A DNA stretch of 64,000 nucleotides from Pseudomonas sp. QS1027. Lineage in GTDB: Bacteria; Pseudomonadota; Gammaproteobacteria; Pseudomonadales; Pseudomonadaceae. Position 1 is the first letter of the stretch, and every line of letters starts with the position of its first letter. Positions 41,910-51,217 of this stretch are shown in pieces. The stretch is taken from positions 62,001 through 126,000 of the forward strand of contig NZ_PHSU01000033.1 of NCBI RefSeq assembly GCF_002814235.1, in the 5' to 3' direction. The notes under the pieces are model-generated. The model searched no databases and had not been told where the DNA came from. It worked only from the letters and a program-made list of their open reading frames with translations. Position numbers and translations under genes: made by a program.

Positions 41910-43199
41910 CTAAGGGCCGTTGATGACCACCCCGTCGTTTTCTTCGCTGACGCTACTGCTTTCGCTGATGCCCGCCGCATTGGCACCATTCGGAGAGATG
42001 GTGTTGGCACAGTCGTTACCACCGGACGCCAGAGGAGTGATCGCGACGAGGGTGCCGCCGGAGCTGTGATAAGCGAAGGCTTCGCTGGTGCCGGCGACCT
42101 CACCACAACCGACGACGATACCGTTGTCGGAGATGGCCTTGGCGGTTGCTTTTGAGCTGCCTGGCAAGAGTGGGATCGACGTCCCGTTGGTGCCGGTTGA
42201 AGTATCCCAGATGAACCCGGTGACAAAACCTTCGGACTTCAGCCGGTTGCCGGCGATCTGCCCCGAGGCATTCATGGCTACCCCGGAGTTACGTAGCGAG
42301 GTGCTGCCGTTGATGGTCGACATCACCGTGGGCGCACTGCCGCCGCCGGCGGCCCATTGCACGGTTTTGTAAGTATCGGGAGTGCCGCTGCCACTGCCGA
42401 GGTAATAGCAGGTGCCTAGGATCTGCCCGCTAAGGTTGATTTCACTGGCTACGCAGTAACTGGCCCCACTGGGTACGGATAAGGTGCTATAGCCGGAACT
42501 GGCATTCGCCCAGAGCACGGCCTGGTTTGTCCCAAAGCCTCCGGCACCCGCCGGGCAATTGCCGATAATCGACGGGGTGGCGGCGTCATTGATGTCCGCC
42601 ACGCTGCAGTTGGTGACCGAACCGAGCAGCGGCGGGAGCAGGCTGTTCGCTGCCCCGGCGGAGGTCCAGACCACCGGTGTGAGCTCACCCGTGGGGCTGA
42701 CGCTGACGCCTGTCACGACACCCGCCAGATTGACGGCGGTCACCACGGTCTGCACGTCGGCTACCAGGCGCAGCCCGGCGAGGATGGGCAGCGGTAGCTG
42801 TTGCTGAGGCGCTGCGGCTGTATTGCTGGCGAGCCATTTGACGCCCTGCTTGACGCTCCTGCCATCTTCGCAACTGCCGACGATCACGGCCGTGGTTGCC
42901 GAACCATTGCTGACCGCTTCGGCGGTGCAGGCCCCGGGTTCTCCCGCGCTGGAGGTGTACAAAGACTGCAGGGCCGTGGTCGCGCCAGACGCGCTGTTCA
43001 ATATGGCTATGTGGATGAAGTCCGTTGTAGTGCCGCCGCCAACTGACAGATGACTATTATTGGTATCGGTAATATTGGTGTTGAGAAGCCCGCTATTGGT
43101 AACGTCATAGGTCCAGGTGGCAGCCTGGGCCGTTGTGATCAGGTTGACACCGGCGATCACCAATCCGAGCGAAGTCAGTAGACGAGAGGGGAGTTTCAT
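41910..43199 (-). CDS. HAF-repeat extracellular protein
   Basis: A 429-residue secreted protein. The signal peptide (MKLPSRLLTSLGLVIAGVNL...TTAQA) is followed by Gly/Ser/Thr-rich repeats of the HAF type: GVAMNASGQIAGNRL, KAISDNGIVVGCGEV and CANTISPNGANAAGISES show the recurring IN/NxxGxIxG pattern found in beta-propeller-like repeats. These proteins are usually exported and of unknown role; an adhesion or surface-display role is inferred. Cys residues recur in pairs, consistent with an oxidising compartment. It heads a minus-strand group with the small secreted protein. Confidence 0.75.
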   Translation of the reverse strand: MKLPSRLLTSLGLVIAGVNLITTAQAATWTYDVTNSGLLNTNITDTNNSHLSVGGGTTTDFIHIAILNSASGATTALQSLYTSSAGEPGACTAEAVSNGSATTAVIVGSCEDGRSVKQGVKWLASNTAAAPQQQLPLPILAGLRLVADVQTVVTAVNLAGVVTGVSVSPTGELTPVVWTSAGAANSLLPPLLGSVTNCSVADINDAATPSIIGNCPAGAGGFGTNQAVLWANASSGYSTLSVPSGASYCVASEINLSGQILGTCYYLGSGSGTPDTYKTVQWAAGGGSAPTVMSTINGSTSLRNSGVAMNASGQIAGNRLKSEGFVTGFIWDTSTGTNGTSIPLLPGSSKATAKAISDNGIVVGCGEVAGTSEAFAYHSSGGTLVAITPLASGGNDCANTISPNGANAAGISESSSVSEENDGVVINGP

Positions 43200-43360
43200 A
43201 ACGCTTCTCCTTGCGATGAGTGAGTGCGCAGGGTCTATGCGCGCGCTTACCGTACCCCTGGGCTTATCGCGCTGGTAACTGTCAGAAATGACAGTTCGTT
43301 AGAGCATTTCGAAGCTTGTGAAATATCCAGTAACGCTATCGCCGGTGTTTATTCACGGGC

Positions 43361-43395
43361 GAAAAAAAGCCCCGCGACCAAGGTGGCGCGGGGCT
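43361..43395 (-). terminator. Intrinsic terminator after the efflux operon
   Basis: AGCCCCGCG and CGCGGGGCT form a 9-bp stem with a 10-base loop, followed on the minus strand by seven T residues. It lies 42 bases after the oprN stop, closing the mexE-mexF-oprN transcript. Confidence 0.9.
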
Positions 43396-43436
43396 GAAAA
43401 AGGGTCGGAGGGCATCCAACCCCGGGAGGTCTTGAA

Positions 43437-44864
43437 TCAGTTGCTGCTGGCGACCGTCTGCGGCTCGTAGCCGCCACCGAGGGACTTGTAGATCGCCACG
43501 ATGCCGCGATACAGATCGGTCTCGGCCTGGGCCTGGCTGTCTTCGGCGGCCAGGCGTTCGCGCTGGGCGTCGAGCAGGACCAGGAAGTCGGCAGTGCCTT
43601 CGCGGTAGCGAATCGCAGCCAGATCGGCGGCGGCACGGCTCGATTCGCTCTGGCGGATCAGCGAGATCAGGCGTTGCTGACGCTTGCCGTAATCGCTGAA
43701 GGCGTTCTGGGTTTCTTCCAGGGCCAGCAACACTTGCTGCTCGTAGCTGGCCAGGGCGCCTTCGGCCTCGGCGTTGGCACCGCGCAAACGGGCCCTGACG
43801 CTACCGAGGTTGAACGCCGGCCAGGTAATACTCGGGCCCAGGGCCCAGGCATTGGCGGCCGGCGAGCCGATCTGCGAACCACGCCCGGCGGTAAAGCCGA
43901 GGAAGCCACTGAGGCTGACCCGGGGGAACAGATCGGCCTTGGCCACGCCGATCCGCGCGGTGGCGGCGGCCAGCTTGCGTTCGGCGCTGACGATATCCGG
44001 ACGACGTTGCAGCAGGTCGCCCGGATTGCCAATGGCCAGGGCCTTGGAAATCGCCGGCAGGTCCTTCGGCCCCAGATCCACCGTCAAGGTGTCCGGACGC
44101 TCGCCCAACAAGGTCGCGATACGGTTGCGCTCACGGGCCTGCTCGGCCTGCAATTGCGGCACCGTGGCTTCGACCGCCGCGAGGCGCGCATCGGCGCGGA
44201 CCACGTCGAGCTGATCGCCGACACCGGCGTCACGCAGGCTCTCGGTGATACCCTTGGATTCCTGCTGGTTCTTCAGGTTGGCCAGGGCGATCTTTTCCCG
44301 CAGTTGCGCACCACGCAGTTGACCGTAGGCATCCACCAGTTCGGCAATCATGGTGACTTGCAGTTGGTAGAGGTCGGCTTCGGCTACTTGCTGGTCGGCA
44401 TCGGCGGCTTCCAGGTTGCGGCGGATACGGCCGAACAAATCGACTTCCCAGGCCATGTCCAGGCCCAGGTCATAGCGTTCGCTGTTGACCCGCTGCTCGG
44501 TGGTGCCCGGCACCTGGCCCTTGGCGAGGTCGGCGCTGGCGCGGCTGGTGATGGTCGGCATGGTTTCGGTGCTGACATCGTCGCGGATCGCCCGCGACGC
44601 TTTCAGGCGGGCGAAGGCCACGCGCAATTCACGGTTGCCGGCCAGTGACTGGGTCACCAACTGGTTCAGGGTCGGATCGTCGAACTGCTGCCACCAGATA
44701 CCCTGGAAACGTGCGCGGTCATAGTTCTTCTGACCGGCGCTGCCATCGGTGGCGGCGGTGATGTTCGCCTTCTCCGTGGCCGGGGCCTTGTAGTCCGGGC
44801 CGACCGTACAGGCGGCCAGCGCCAGTACCAGCAGGCTCGGCAGAAAGGCTTTCAGATTACTCAT
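43437..44864 (-). CDS. oprN: RND efflux outer-membrane channel lipoprotein OprN
   Basis: A 475-residue outer-membrane factor of the OprM/TolC family. The N-terminal lipobox (LALAACTVGPDY) gives a lipid-modified Cys19. Two repeats of the TolC-type hairpin (RELRVAFARLKASRAIRDDVS..., AATARIGVAKADLFPRVSLSGFLGF) follow. It forms the exit duct of the MexEF pump. It overlaps mexF by 4 bases, and its product should export chloramphenicol, quinolones and quorum-sensing precursors with MexEF, as known for P. aeruginosa. Confidence 0.93.
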   Translation of the reverse strand: MSNLKAFLPSLLVLALAACTVGPDYKAPATEKANITAATDGSAGQKNYDRARFQGIWWQQFDDPTLNQLVTQSLAGNRELRVAFARLKASRAIRDDVSTETMPTITSRASADLAKGQVPGTTEQRVNSERYDLGLDMAWEVDLFGRIRRNLEAADADQQVAEADLYQLQVTMIAELVDAYGQLRGAQLREKIALANLKNQQESKGITESLRDAGVGDQLDVVRADARLAAVEATVPQLQAEQARERNRIATLLGERPDTLTVDLGPKDLPAISKALAIGNPGDLLQRRPDIVSAERKLAAATARIGVAKADLFPRVSLSGFLGFTAGRGSQIGSPAANAWALGPSITWPAFNLGSVRARLRGANAEAEGALASYEQQVLLALEETQNAFSDYGKRQQRLISLIRQSESSRAAADLAAIRYREGTADFLVLLDAQRERLAAEDSQAQAETDLYRGIVAIYKSLGGGYEPQTVASSN

Positions 44865-47800
44865 TGTTGCGCCTCCAGCTTGAGGGCCCGGGCGGCTTTG
44901 CGAGCATCGCTGCGCTCGACAAAGCGGCGAATCAATACGTAGAACACTGGCGTCAGCAGCAGACCGAAGAAGGTCACCCCGAGCATCCCGGAGAACACCG
45001 CCACACCCATGGCATGACGCATCTCGGCACCGGCACCGCTGGAGAACACCAGGGGAACCACACCCATGATGAAGGCGAAGGAGGTCATCAGGATCGGCCG
45101 CAGACGCAGGCGGCAGGCTTCCAGTACCGCGCTCAGCGGGTCGAGGCCTTCTTCCTGTTTATCCTTGGCGAACTCGACGATCAGGATCGCGTTCTTACAC
45201 GCCAGGCCCACCAGTACGATCAGGCCGATCTGGGTGAAGATGTTGTTGTCGCCACCGGAAGCAATCACCCCGGTAATCGCCGACAGCAAGGTCATCGGTA
45301 CGATCAGGATCACCGCCAGCGGCAGGCTCCAGCTTTCGTATTGGGCGGCCAGTACCAGGAACGCCAGCAGTACGCAGAGCGGGAAGACGAACAGCGCGGT
45401 GTTGCCCGAGAGGATCTGCTGGTAGGTCAGGTCGGTCCACTCGTAGGTCATGCCGTTGGGCAGTTCTTCCTTGAGCAGTTTCTCGACCGCCAGCTGGGCC
45501 TGGCCGGAGCTGTAGCCCGGTGCCGCCGCGCCGTTGATTTCCGCGGTGATAAAGCCGTTGTAGTGCATCACGCGGTCCGGACCCGAGGTGTCGCTGACCT
45601 TGATGAAGGTCGCCAGCGGGATCATCTCGCCTTTGTTGTTACGCACTTTCAGCTGGCCGATCTGGTCGGACTCGAGGCGGAACTGCTGGTCGGCCTGGAC
45701 GTTGACCTGATAGGTGCGACCGAAGCGGTTGAAGTCGTTGGCATACAACGACCCCAGGTAGATCTGCAGGGTGTCGAAGATGTCGCTGACGGCAACGCCG
45801 TGGGTCTTGGCCTTTTCCCGATCGATAGCGGCGTCGACCTGTGGCACGTTGACCGTGTAGCTGGTGAACAACCCGGCCAGTTCCGGCACGCTACGGCTCT
45901 TGCCGATGATGTTCATGGTTTCCTTGTACAGCTCGTCGTAACCAAGGTTGCCACGGTCTTCGATCTGCAGGCGGAAGCCACCGATGGTGCCCAGGCCTTG
46001 TACCGGCGGAGGCGGGAAGATCGCCATGTAGGCTTCCTGGATCCCGGCAAACTTGCCGTTCAGGGCGCCGGCAATGGCACCGGCCGACTGGCTCGGGTCC
46101 TTGCGCTGGTCGAAAGGCTTCAGGGTCACGAACACGATACCGGCGTTCGGGCTGTTGGTGAAACCGTTGATCGACAGGCCAGGGAAGGCCACGGCGCTTT
46201 CCACGCCCGGCTGTTTCAGGGCCAGGTCGGACATGCGCTTGATCACGTCTTCGGTACGGTCCAGGCTCGCCGCATCCGGCAGTTGAGCAAAGGCCACCAG
46301 GTATTGCTTGTCCTGGGCCGGAACGAAACCGGTCGGGGTGCTGGCGAAACCGAACCAGGTCAGGACCATCAGGCCGGCGTACAGCACCAGGGCGATGCCG
46401 CTGGCACGGATGACACGGGTCACGGTACCGACATAACCATGGCTGGCGCGGTCGAAGAAGCGGTTGAACGGACGGAACAACCAACCGCCCAGCAGTTTGT
46501 CGAGGACCTTGGAGAAACCATCCTTCGGTGCGTCGTGGCTTTTAAGCAGTACGGCAGCCAGTGCCGGCGACAGGGTCAACGAGTTGAACGCCGAGATCAC
46601 GGTGGAGATGGCAATGGTCAGGGCGAACTGCTTGTAGAACTGCCCGGTCAGCCCGGAGATGAAGGCCGCGGGGATAAACACCGCACACAGCACCAGCGCC
46701 GTGGCAACGATCGGACCGGTCACTTCACGCATGGCGCGCTTGGTGGCTTCCACCGGGTTGAGGCCCAGGCCGATGTTTCGTTCGACGTTCTCCACCACCA
46801 CGATGGCGTCGTCCACCACGATACCGATGGCCAATACCAGGCCGAACAGCGACAGGGCGTTGAGCGAGAAGCCGAACAGGTGCATGACCGCGAAGGTACC
46901 GATCAGCGACACGGGTACGGCGACCAGTGGGATGATCGAGGCACGCCAGGTCTGCAGGAACAGGATCACCACCAGCACCACGAGGATCAGTGCTTCGAAC
47001 AGGGTGTGGACCACTGCCTCGATGGAGCCGCGGACGAAGATCGTCGGGTCATAGACAATGCTGAAGTCCATGCCTTCGGGGAAGTTTTTCTTCAACTCGG
47101 TCATCTTGGCGCGGACTTCGTTGGAGATGTCGATGGCGTTGGAGCCCGGACGCTGGAAGATCGGGATTGCTACCGCCGGCTGGTTGTTCAGCAGCGAGCG
47201 CAGGGCGTACTGGCTGGAGCCGAGCTCGACCCGGGCGATATCTTTCAGGCGCGTGATCTCGCCGTCGTCGCCGGCGCGAATCACGATGTTCTCGAACTCT
47301 TCTTCGGAGACCAGGCGACCCTGGGCGTTGACCGACAGCTGGAAGCTGGTGGCGTTGGGGGCGGGCGGTGCGCCCAACTGACCGGCCGCGACCTGGCGGT
47401 TCTGCTCGCGAATGGCGTTGACCACATCGGTGGCGGTCAGGTTGCGCGAAGCGGTCTTGTTCGGATCGAGCCAGACCCGCAGGGAGTAGTCGCCCATGCC
47501 GAACAGTTGCACGTCACCGACGCCGCCGAGGCGGGCCAATTCGTCCTTGATATTGAGAAAGGCATAGTTGGACAGGTAGAGCATGTCGTAGCGCTTGTCC
47601 GGCGAGGTCAAGTGCACAACCATGGTCAGGTCGGGCGAGGCCTTGTCGACGGTGATACCGATCCGCGTCACTTCCACCGGAAGCTTGGGCTCGGTACGGG
47701 TCACACGGTTCTGCACCTGCACCTGCGCGTTGTCCAGGTCGGTACCCAGGGCGAAGGTGATGGTCAGGGTCAGCTTGCCGTCGGCGGTGGATTGCGAGGA

Positions 47801-48040
47801 CATGTAGAGCATGTTCTCGACACCGGTGATCGCCTGTTCCAGCGGCGCGGCCACGGTTTCACCGATGACCTTGGGGTTGGCGCCAGGGAAGTTGGCACGC
47901 ACGACCACGGTCGGCGGTACCACTCCCGGGTATTCACTGATGGGCAACTGGAACAGCGAGATGGCGCCCGCGATCAGGATCAGCAGCGAAAGCACCGCCG
48001 CGAAGATCGGTCTTGATATGAAGAACTGGGAGAAATTCAT
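44861..48040 (-). CDS. mexF: RND multidrug efflux permease MexF
   Basis: A 1059-residue inner-membrane proton/drug antiporter. The 12-helix RND plan is visible, with the N-terminal MNFSQFFISRPIFAAVLSLLI and LFQLPISEYPG, the proton-relay Asp pair in VVDDAIVVVENVERN, and the C-half CKNAILIVEFAKDKQEEG. The sequence follows P. aeruginosa MexF very closely across its length, closer than to MexB or MexD. It is translated from the operon mexE-mexF-oprN, starting 12 bases after mexE and overlapping oprN. Confidence 0.95.
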   Translation of the reverse strand: MNFSQFFISRPIFAAVLSLLILIAGAISLFQLPISEYPGVVPPTVVVRANFPGANPKVIGETVAAPLEQAITGVENMLYMSSQSTADGKLTLTITFALGTDLDNAQVQVQNRVTRTEPKLPVEVTRIGITVDKASPDLTMVVHLTSPDKRYDMLYLSNYAFLNIKDELARLGGVGDVQLFGMGDYSLRVWLDPNKTASRNLTATDVVNAIREQNRQVAAGQLGAPPAPNATSFQLSVNAQGRLVSEEEFENIVIRAGDDGEITRLKDIARVELGSSQYALRSLLNNQPAVAIPIFQRPGSNAIDISNEVRAKMTELKKNFPEGMDFSIVYDPTIFVRGSIEAVVHTLFEALILVVLVVILFLQTWRASIIPLVAVPVSLIGTFAVMHLFGFSLNALSLFGLVLAIGIVVDDAIVVVENVERNIGLGLNPVEATKRAMREVTGPIVATALVLCAVFIPAAFISGLTGQFYKQFALTIAISTVISAFNSLTLSPALAAVLLKSHDAPKDGFSKVLDKLLGGWLFRPFNRFFDRASHGYVGTVTRVIRASGIALVLYAGLMVLTWFGFASTPTGFVPAQDKQYLVAFAQLPDAASLDRTEDVIKRMSDLALKQPGVESAVAFPGLSINGFTNSPNAGIVFVTLKPFDQRKDPSQSAGAIAGALNGKFAGIQEAYMAIFPPPPVQGLGTIGGFRLQIEDRGNLGYDELYKETMNIIGKSRSVPELAGLFTSYTVNVPQVDAAIDREKAKTHGVAVSDIFDTLQIYLGSLYANDFNRFGRTYQVNVQADQQFRLESDQIGQLKVRNNKGEMIPLATFIKVSDTSGPDRVMHYNGFITAEINGAAAPGYSSGQAQLAVEKLLKEELPNGMTYEWTDLTYQQILSGNTALFVFPLCVLLAFLVLAAQYESWSLPLAVILIVPMTLLSAITGVIASGGDNNIFTQIGLIVLVGLACKNAILIVEFAKDKQEEGLDPLSAVLEACRLRLRPILMTSFAFIMGVVPLVFSSGAGAEMRHAMGVAVFSGMLGVTFFGLLLTPVFYVLIRRFVERSDARKAARALKLEAQQ

Positions 48041-48052
48041 CGTGTGTATCCC

Positions 48053-49312
48053 TTAACCGCGTGGAGTCGCTACGGCCAGCTTGGTAGCCGGTGCCGGTGC
48101 GCTCTTGGCGGGCGTGACCTGGGGCAGGTTGCTGGCTTCCAGGGTCTGTTTTTGTAGGGCCAGGGCCGCGAGGGTTTCCTTGGAGGCCATCGGGATCACT
48201 TCCGGATCCACGGGCGAACCAGGGCGAACGCGTTGCAGGCCCTTGACGATGATGGTGTCATCCTTGTTCAGGCCATTGCGCACGATGCGCAACCCTTCGA
48301 TTTTCGGACCCAGTTCGACCGAGCGGTAGACGGTCTTCTTGTCGGCGTCCATGACCAGCACGAACTTCTTGCCAAGGTCCGTGCCCACGGCTTCGTCGTT
48401 GATCAGCACGGCGGCGTAGGTGCCGCTGCCGACCAGCTTCAGGCGTGCATACAGGCCCGGGGTGAAGGCGCCGTCGGCGTTGTCGAATACCGCGCGACCG
48501 CGAATGGTGCCGGTCTTCGGGTTGACCTGGTTGTCGACGAAGTTCATCACGCCCTGGTGCGGGTTGCCGGTTTCGTTGGACAGGCCGAGGTAGACCGGGG
48601 TGGTCTGGCCACGTTTGCCCTGGCGCGCGAGCTGGGTGTACTTGAGGTAGACCCGCTCGTCGGCGTCGAAGTAGGCGTAGACCTTGTCGGTCGACACCAC
48701 GCTGGTCAGCGGGGTGACATCGGCGGTGACGATGTTGCCGGCGGTGATTTCGGCACGGCTGACGCGGCCACTGATCGGCGAGGTGACGCGGGTGAAGCTC
48801 AGGTTCAGCTTGGCCAGGTCCAGTTGCGCCTGGGTGGCGTCGACCGCGGCCTTGGATTCCTGGGCGGAGCTGCTGCGGGTGTCGGCCAGTTCGGCGGAAA
48901 TCGCGTTGCTGGTCAACAGGCGCTTGCCGCGCTCGGCTTCGTTGGCGCTACGGCTGGCGCTGGCGCGGGCTTGTTGCAGCTGGGCTTCGAGGCGATGGAC
49001 TTCAGCCTGGTAAGGGCGTGGGTCGATCTGGAACAGCAGGTCGCCTTTCTTCACCAGGGCGCCTTCGGTGAAGGCCACCGAGTCGATCTGGCCAGAAACG
49101 CGCGGACGGATCTCGACGGTTTCCGGGGCTTCGAGGCGACCGGTGAACTCGTCCCATTCATTGACGGGCTGCTCGATGACCTTGGCCACGCTGACTTTGG
49201 CTGCCGGCATCGCGCCACCACCTGCCGCCACCGGCGCTTTACCGCAGGCGCTCATCACCACGACCGCCAGGGCAGCCAGAGGAAAGCGCAAAAGTTTAAG
49301 TGACTGTTCCAT
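48053..49312 (-). CDS. mexE: RND efflux periplasmic adaptor MexE
   Basis: A 419-residue membrane-fusion protein linking MexF to OprN. The lipoprotein signal (LAALAVVVMSACGKAP) is followed by KVIEQPVNEWDEFTGRLEAPETVEIRPRVSGQIDSV, a hairpin, and the lipoyl/beta-barrel core (DKVYAYFDADERVYLKY). The start MEQS was chosen because it matches MexE proteins and begins the signal peptide; the open frame continues 35 codons further without homology. The promoter region upstream holds a 15-bp palindrome that may be a regulator site. Confidence 0.94.
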   Translation of the reverse strand: MEQSLKLLRFPLAALAVVVMSACGKAPVAAGGGAMPAAKVSVAKVIEQPVNEWDEFTGRLEAPETVEIRPRVSGQIDSVAFTEGALVKKGDLLFQIDPRPYQAEVHRLEAQLQQARASASRSANEAERGKRLLTSNAISAELADTRSSSAQESKAAVDATQAQLDLAKLNLSFTRVTSPISGRVSRAEITAGNIVTADVTPLTSVVSTDKVYAYFDADERVYLKYTQLARQGKRGQTTPVYLGLSNETGNPHQGVMNFVDNQVNPKTGTIRGRAVFDNADGAFTPGLYARLKLVGSGTYAAVLINDEAVGTDLGKKFVLVMDADKKTVYRSVELGPKIEGLRIVRNGLNKDDTIIVKGLQRVRPGSPVDPEVIPMASKETLAALALQKQTLEASNLPQVTPAKSAPAPATKLAVATPRG

Positions 49313-49649
49313 GGGGGGAGTCCGCCAATCTATTGAGATGGGCGGATCATGCTGTGGCGGGGCGGTTGCGCACGAATCGAATGAAGCGAAGGTAACTATC
49401 ATTCGGAATGATATCAATCCGACTCGAGCCCTCTAGCATGCGCCTTTCGTTAGGGGGCTATCTATTCTCGATATGACAAATCACTGTTGCGTGGAATGCA
49501 AAGGACGCCGCCGGTTCACGTGCCGCGGCTCCCCATGGGTAGCAGACATGTCAGGGAATCTTTACTCAAGATTACAGGGACTTGACGGCCGCCGGTGCGA
49601 CACGAGGGTAAGCTGGACTCGACAGCGCTGAGTGCGCATCGAGGTGATG
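49313..49649. other. mexE promoter region, no gene seen
   Basis: This 337-base gap separates mexE (minus) from the small plus-strand gene and should hold both promoters, including MexT-dependent control of mexE. I see one perfect palindrome (positions 49398-49412) and a second T-N11-A-like symmetric stretch (49459-49473, TATC..GATA), but no convincing match to the published MexT box. No ORF with a ribosome-binding site was seen. Confidence 0.5.
49398..49412. promoter_or_regulatory. Perfect palindrome upstream of mexE
   Basis: ATCATTC-G-GAATGAT is perfectly symmetrical and lies 86 bases from the mexE start. Its position suits a regulator of the efflux operon, but it does not resemble the MexT consensus I know (ATCA-N5-GTCGAT-N4-ACYAT). 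Confidence 0.4.
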
Positions 49650-50078
49650 ATGAACAGCATGATACGAGCAGTGGATTCGCTATTTCCCTCTTTTACCGCC
49701 GAGCGCTGGGCCGGGGAAACGCCCATCGACATTCAGGACGCCTTGCAGGACCAGCTACGTGGCTACCTGGGGCGTGGGTTTACCCTTGTATTGCTGGGCC
49801 GCGGCGGGGAGTCGGGTTCGCACCACTACTCGCTGCAGATCTACCACGATAAAAGCGGCCAGCACCTTGAGCTTCACGGTGTCTTCGATCGGCAGTGCGT
49901 GCAGGACCTCTTCAAGGTCGCGCAGCAGATGAAGGCGCGGTTTCAGTCTGCCGCCCAAGAGGGCGGTAACAAGGTGCGGTTGCTCGAAGTGCCGAGGTTT
50001 TCTACGAAAGCAGAGGGCACCCACGCCACGGCGACAGCCTTGCCGAAAAGCTTTTCGTCCGCGAGCCGGAGCGCGTGA
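49650..50078 (+). CDS. Hypothetical protein inserted between mexT and mexE
   Basis: A 142-residue soluble protein with no signal peptide. MNSMIRAVDSLFPSFTAERWAGETPIDIQDALQDQLRGYL is followed by a beta-rich core (FTLVLLGRGGESGSHHYSLQIYHDKSGQHLELHGVFD) and a Ser/Ala-rich tail. GAGG sits 5 bases before the ATG, and a neighbouring ATG one codon earlier is possible. It is oriented opposite to mexE and mexT, converging on mexT with 23 bases between stops. I recognise no domain; it may be independent of efflux. Confidence 0.7.
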   Translation: MNSMIRAVDSLFPSFTAERWAGETPIDIQDALQDQLRGYLGRGFTLVLLGRGGESGSHHYSLQIYHDKSGQHLELHGVFDRQCVQDLFKVAQQMKARFQSAAQEGGNKVRLLEVPRFSTKAEGTHATATALPKSFSSASRSA

Positions 50079-50101
50079 TGATGCCCCGCCCCTGAGAACC
50101 G

Positions 50102-51016
50102 TCAGAGGCTGTCCGGATCCCCGCAGAACATCTGGATCCGTGAGCGCAACCAGCGCTCGCCCGGATCGTTGTCCTGGGAACCGCGCCAGGCCATGTGTAG
50201 TTCGAAGGACTGGGTGTCCAGGGGCGGGTTCTCGGCGCGCACACCACCGGCCGCCGTCAGCGCATCGGCGGTGTAGTCCGGCACGGTGGCAATGATGTCG
50301 GTGCCGGAGATCAGGGTACTCAGGCCGTTGAACTGCGGCACTGCAAGCACCACATGGCGCTTGCGCCCGAGCTTCTCCAATTCGGTATCGATAAAACCAC
50401 TCAAGTCACCGGCGAACGACACCAGCGCATGGGGCCGTGCGCAGAAGTCATCCAGCGACATCGGGCCGGGCATGGTGTCGGCCCGCAGCAACTTCGGCGA
50501 GCTGCGGCGCAGGACCTTGCGCTTGGCGTTGGCCGGCAGGTCGGTGGTGTAGCACACACCAATGGAAATCTCGCCGGAGCCCAGCTTGGCCGGAATCAGC
50601 AGGTAGTTGACGCGGCGGATCACCAGCACGATGCCGGGCGCCTCGGCGCGCAGGCGCTTGAGCAACTGCGGCAGCAAGGCGAACTCGACGTCATCCGACA
50701 GGCCGATACGAAACACCGAGGTGCTGGTGGCCGGGTCGAACTCAGACGCGCGGCTGACCGCGGTGGAAATCGAGTCCAGGGCCGGGGAGAGCAGGGCGAA
50801 GATCTCCACGGCGCGGGCCGACGGCTCCATGCTGCGGCCGGTGCGCACGAACAACGGGTCATCGAACAGGCTGCGCAGGCGCGACAACGCCGCGCTGATG
50901 GCCGGCTGGCCGAGGAACAGCTTTTCCGCGGCCCGGGTCACGCTCCGCTCGTGCATCAGGGTTTCGAATACGATCAGCAGGTTCAGATCGACGCGACGCA
51001 AGTCGTTACGGTTCAT
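50102..51016 (-). CDS. mexT: LysR-type activator MexT
   Basis: A 304-residue LysR regulator, full length. The N-terminal MNRNDLRRVDLNLLIVFETLMHERSVTRAAEKLFLGQPAISAALSRLR helix-turn-helix is followed by the effector domain (FRIGLSDDVEFALLPQLLKRL). The sequence matches P. aeruginosa MexT very closely and shows no truncation or frameshift. MexT activates mexEF-oprN and mexS and responds to redox or electrophilic stress. Its gene is divergent from mexS and, as in P. aeruginosa, lies upstream of the efflux genes on the same strand, though here with an inserted gene. Confidence 0.95.
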   Translation of the reverse strand: MNRNDLRRVDLNLLIVFETLMHERSVTRAAEKLFLGQPAISAALSRLRSLFDDPLFVRTGRSMEPSARAVEIFALLSPALDSISTAVSRASEFDPATSTSVFRIGLSDDVEFALLPQLLKRLRAEAPGIVLVIRRVNYLLIPAKLGSGEISIGVCYTTDLPANAKRKVLRRSSPKLLRADTMPGPMSLDDFCARPHALVSFAGDLSGFIDTELEKLGRKRHVVLAVPQFNGLSTLISGTDIIATVPDYTADALTAAGGVRAENPPLDTQSFELHMAWRGSQDNDPGERWLRSRIQMFCGDPDSL

Positions 51017-51122
51017 CGGGCTCGCTTCACAGGATATTCACTGGCGGGGAAGGACAATCTTACGGGCAAAAGTGGTTGATTCGCACGGAAATTTGAACTG
51101 TGTACAATGGTCGCCAATCAAT

Positions 51123-51146
51123 GACAGGCATGTCGACTATTAATAG
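51123..51146 (+). promoter_or_regulatory. Possible MexT-binding site upstream of mexS
   Basis: GACA-N5-GTCGAC-N4-AATAG has the spacing of the MexT consensus ATCA-N5-GTCGAT-N4-ACYAT and matches about 10 of its 15 defined positions. It lies 72 bases before mexS in the mexS-mexT intergenic region. Moderate match only, so the call is tentative. Confidence 0.35.
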
Positions 51147-51217
51147 CCACTGATGGTCTTGCACGAAAAGCCCGGATAGAGTTCGTGGCATTAGAGGTTC
51201 ATTTGACGAGGTTTGCG

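Noticed and set aside
44864..48016. Long plus-strand open frame opposite mexF
   Set aside because: Low-complexity His/Gln/Gly-rich translation without motifs, exactly mirrored by a well-conserved efflux pump on the other strand.
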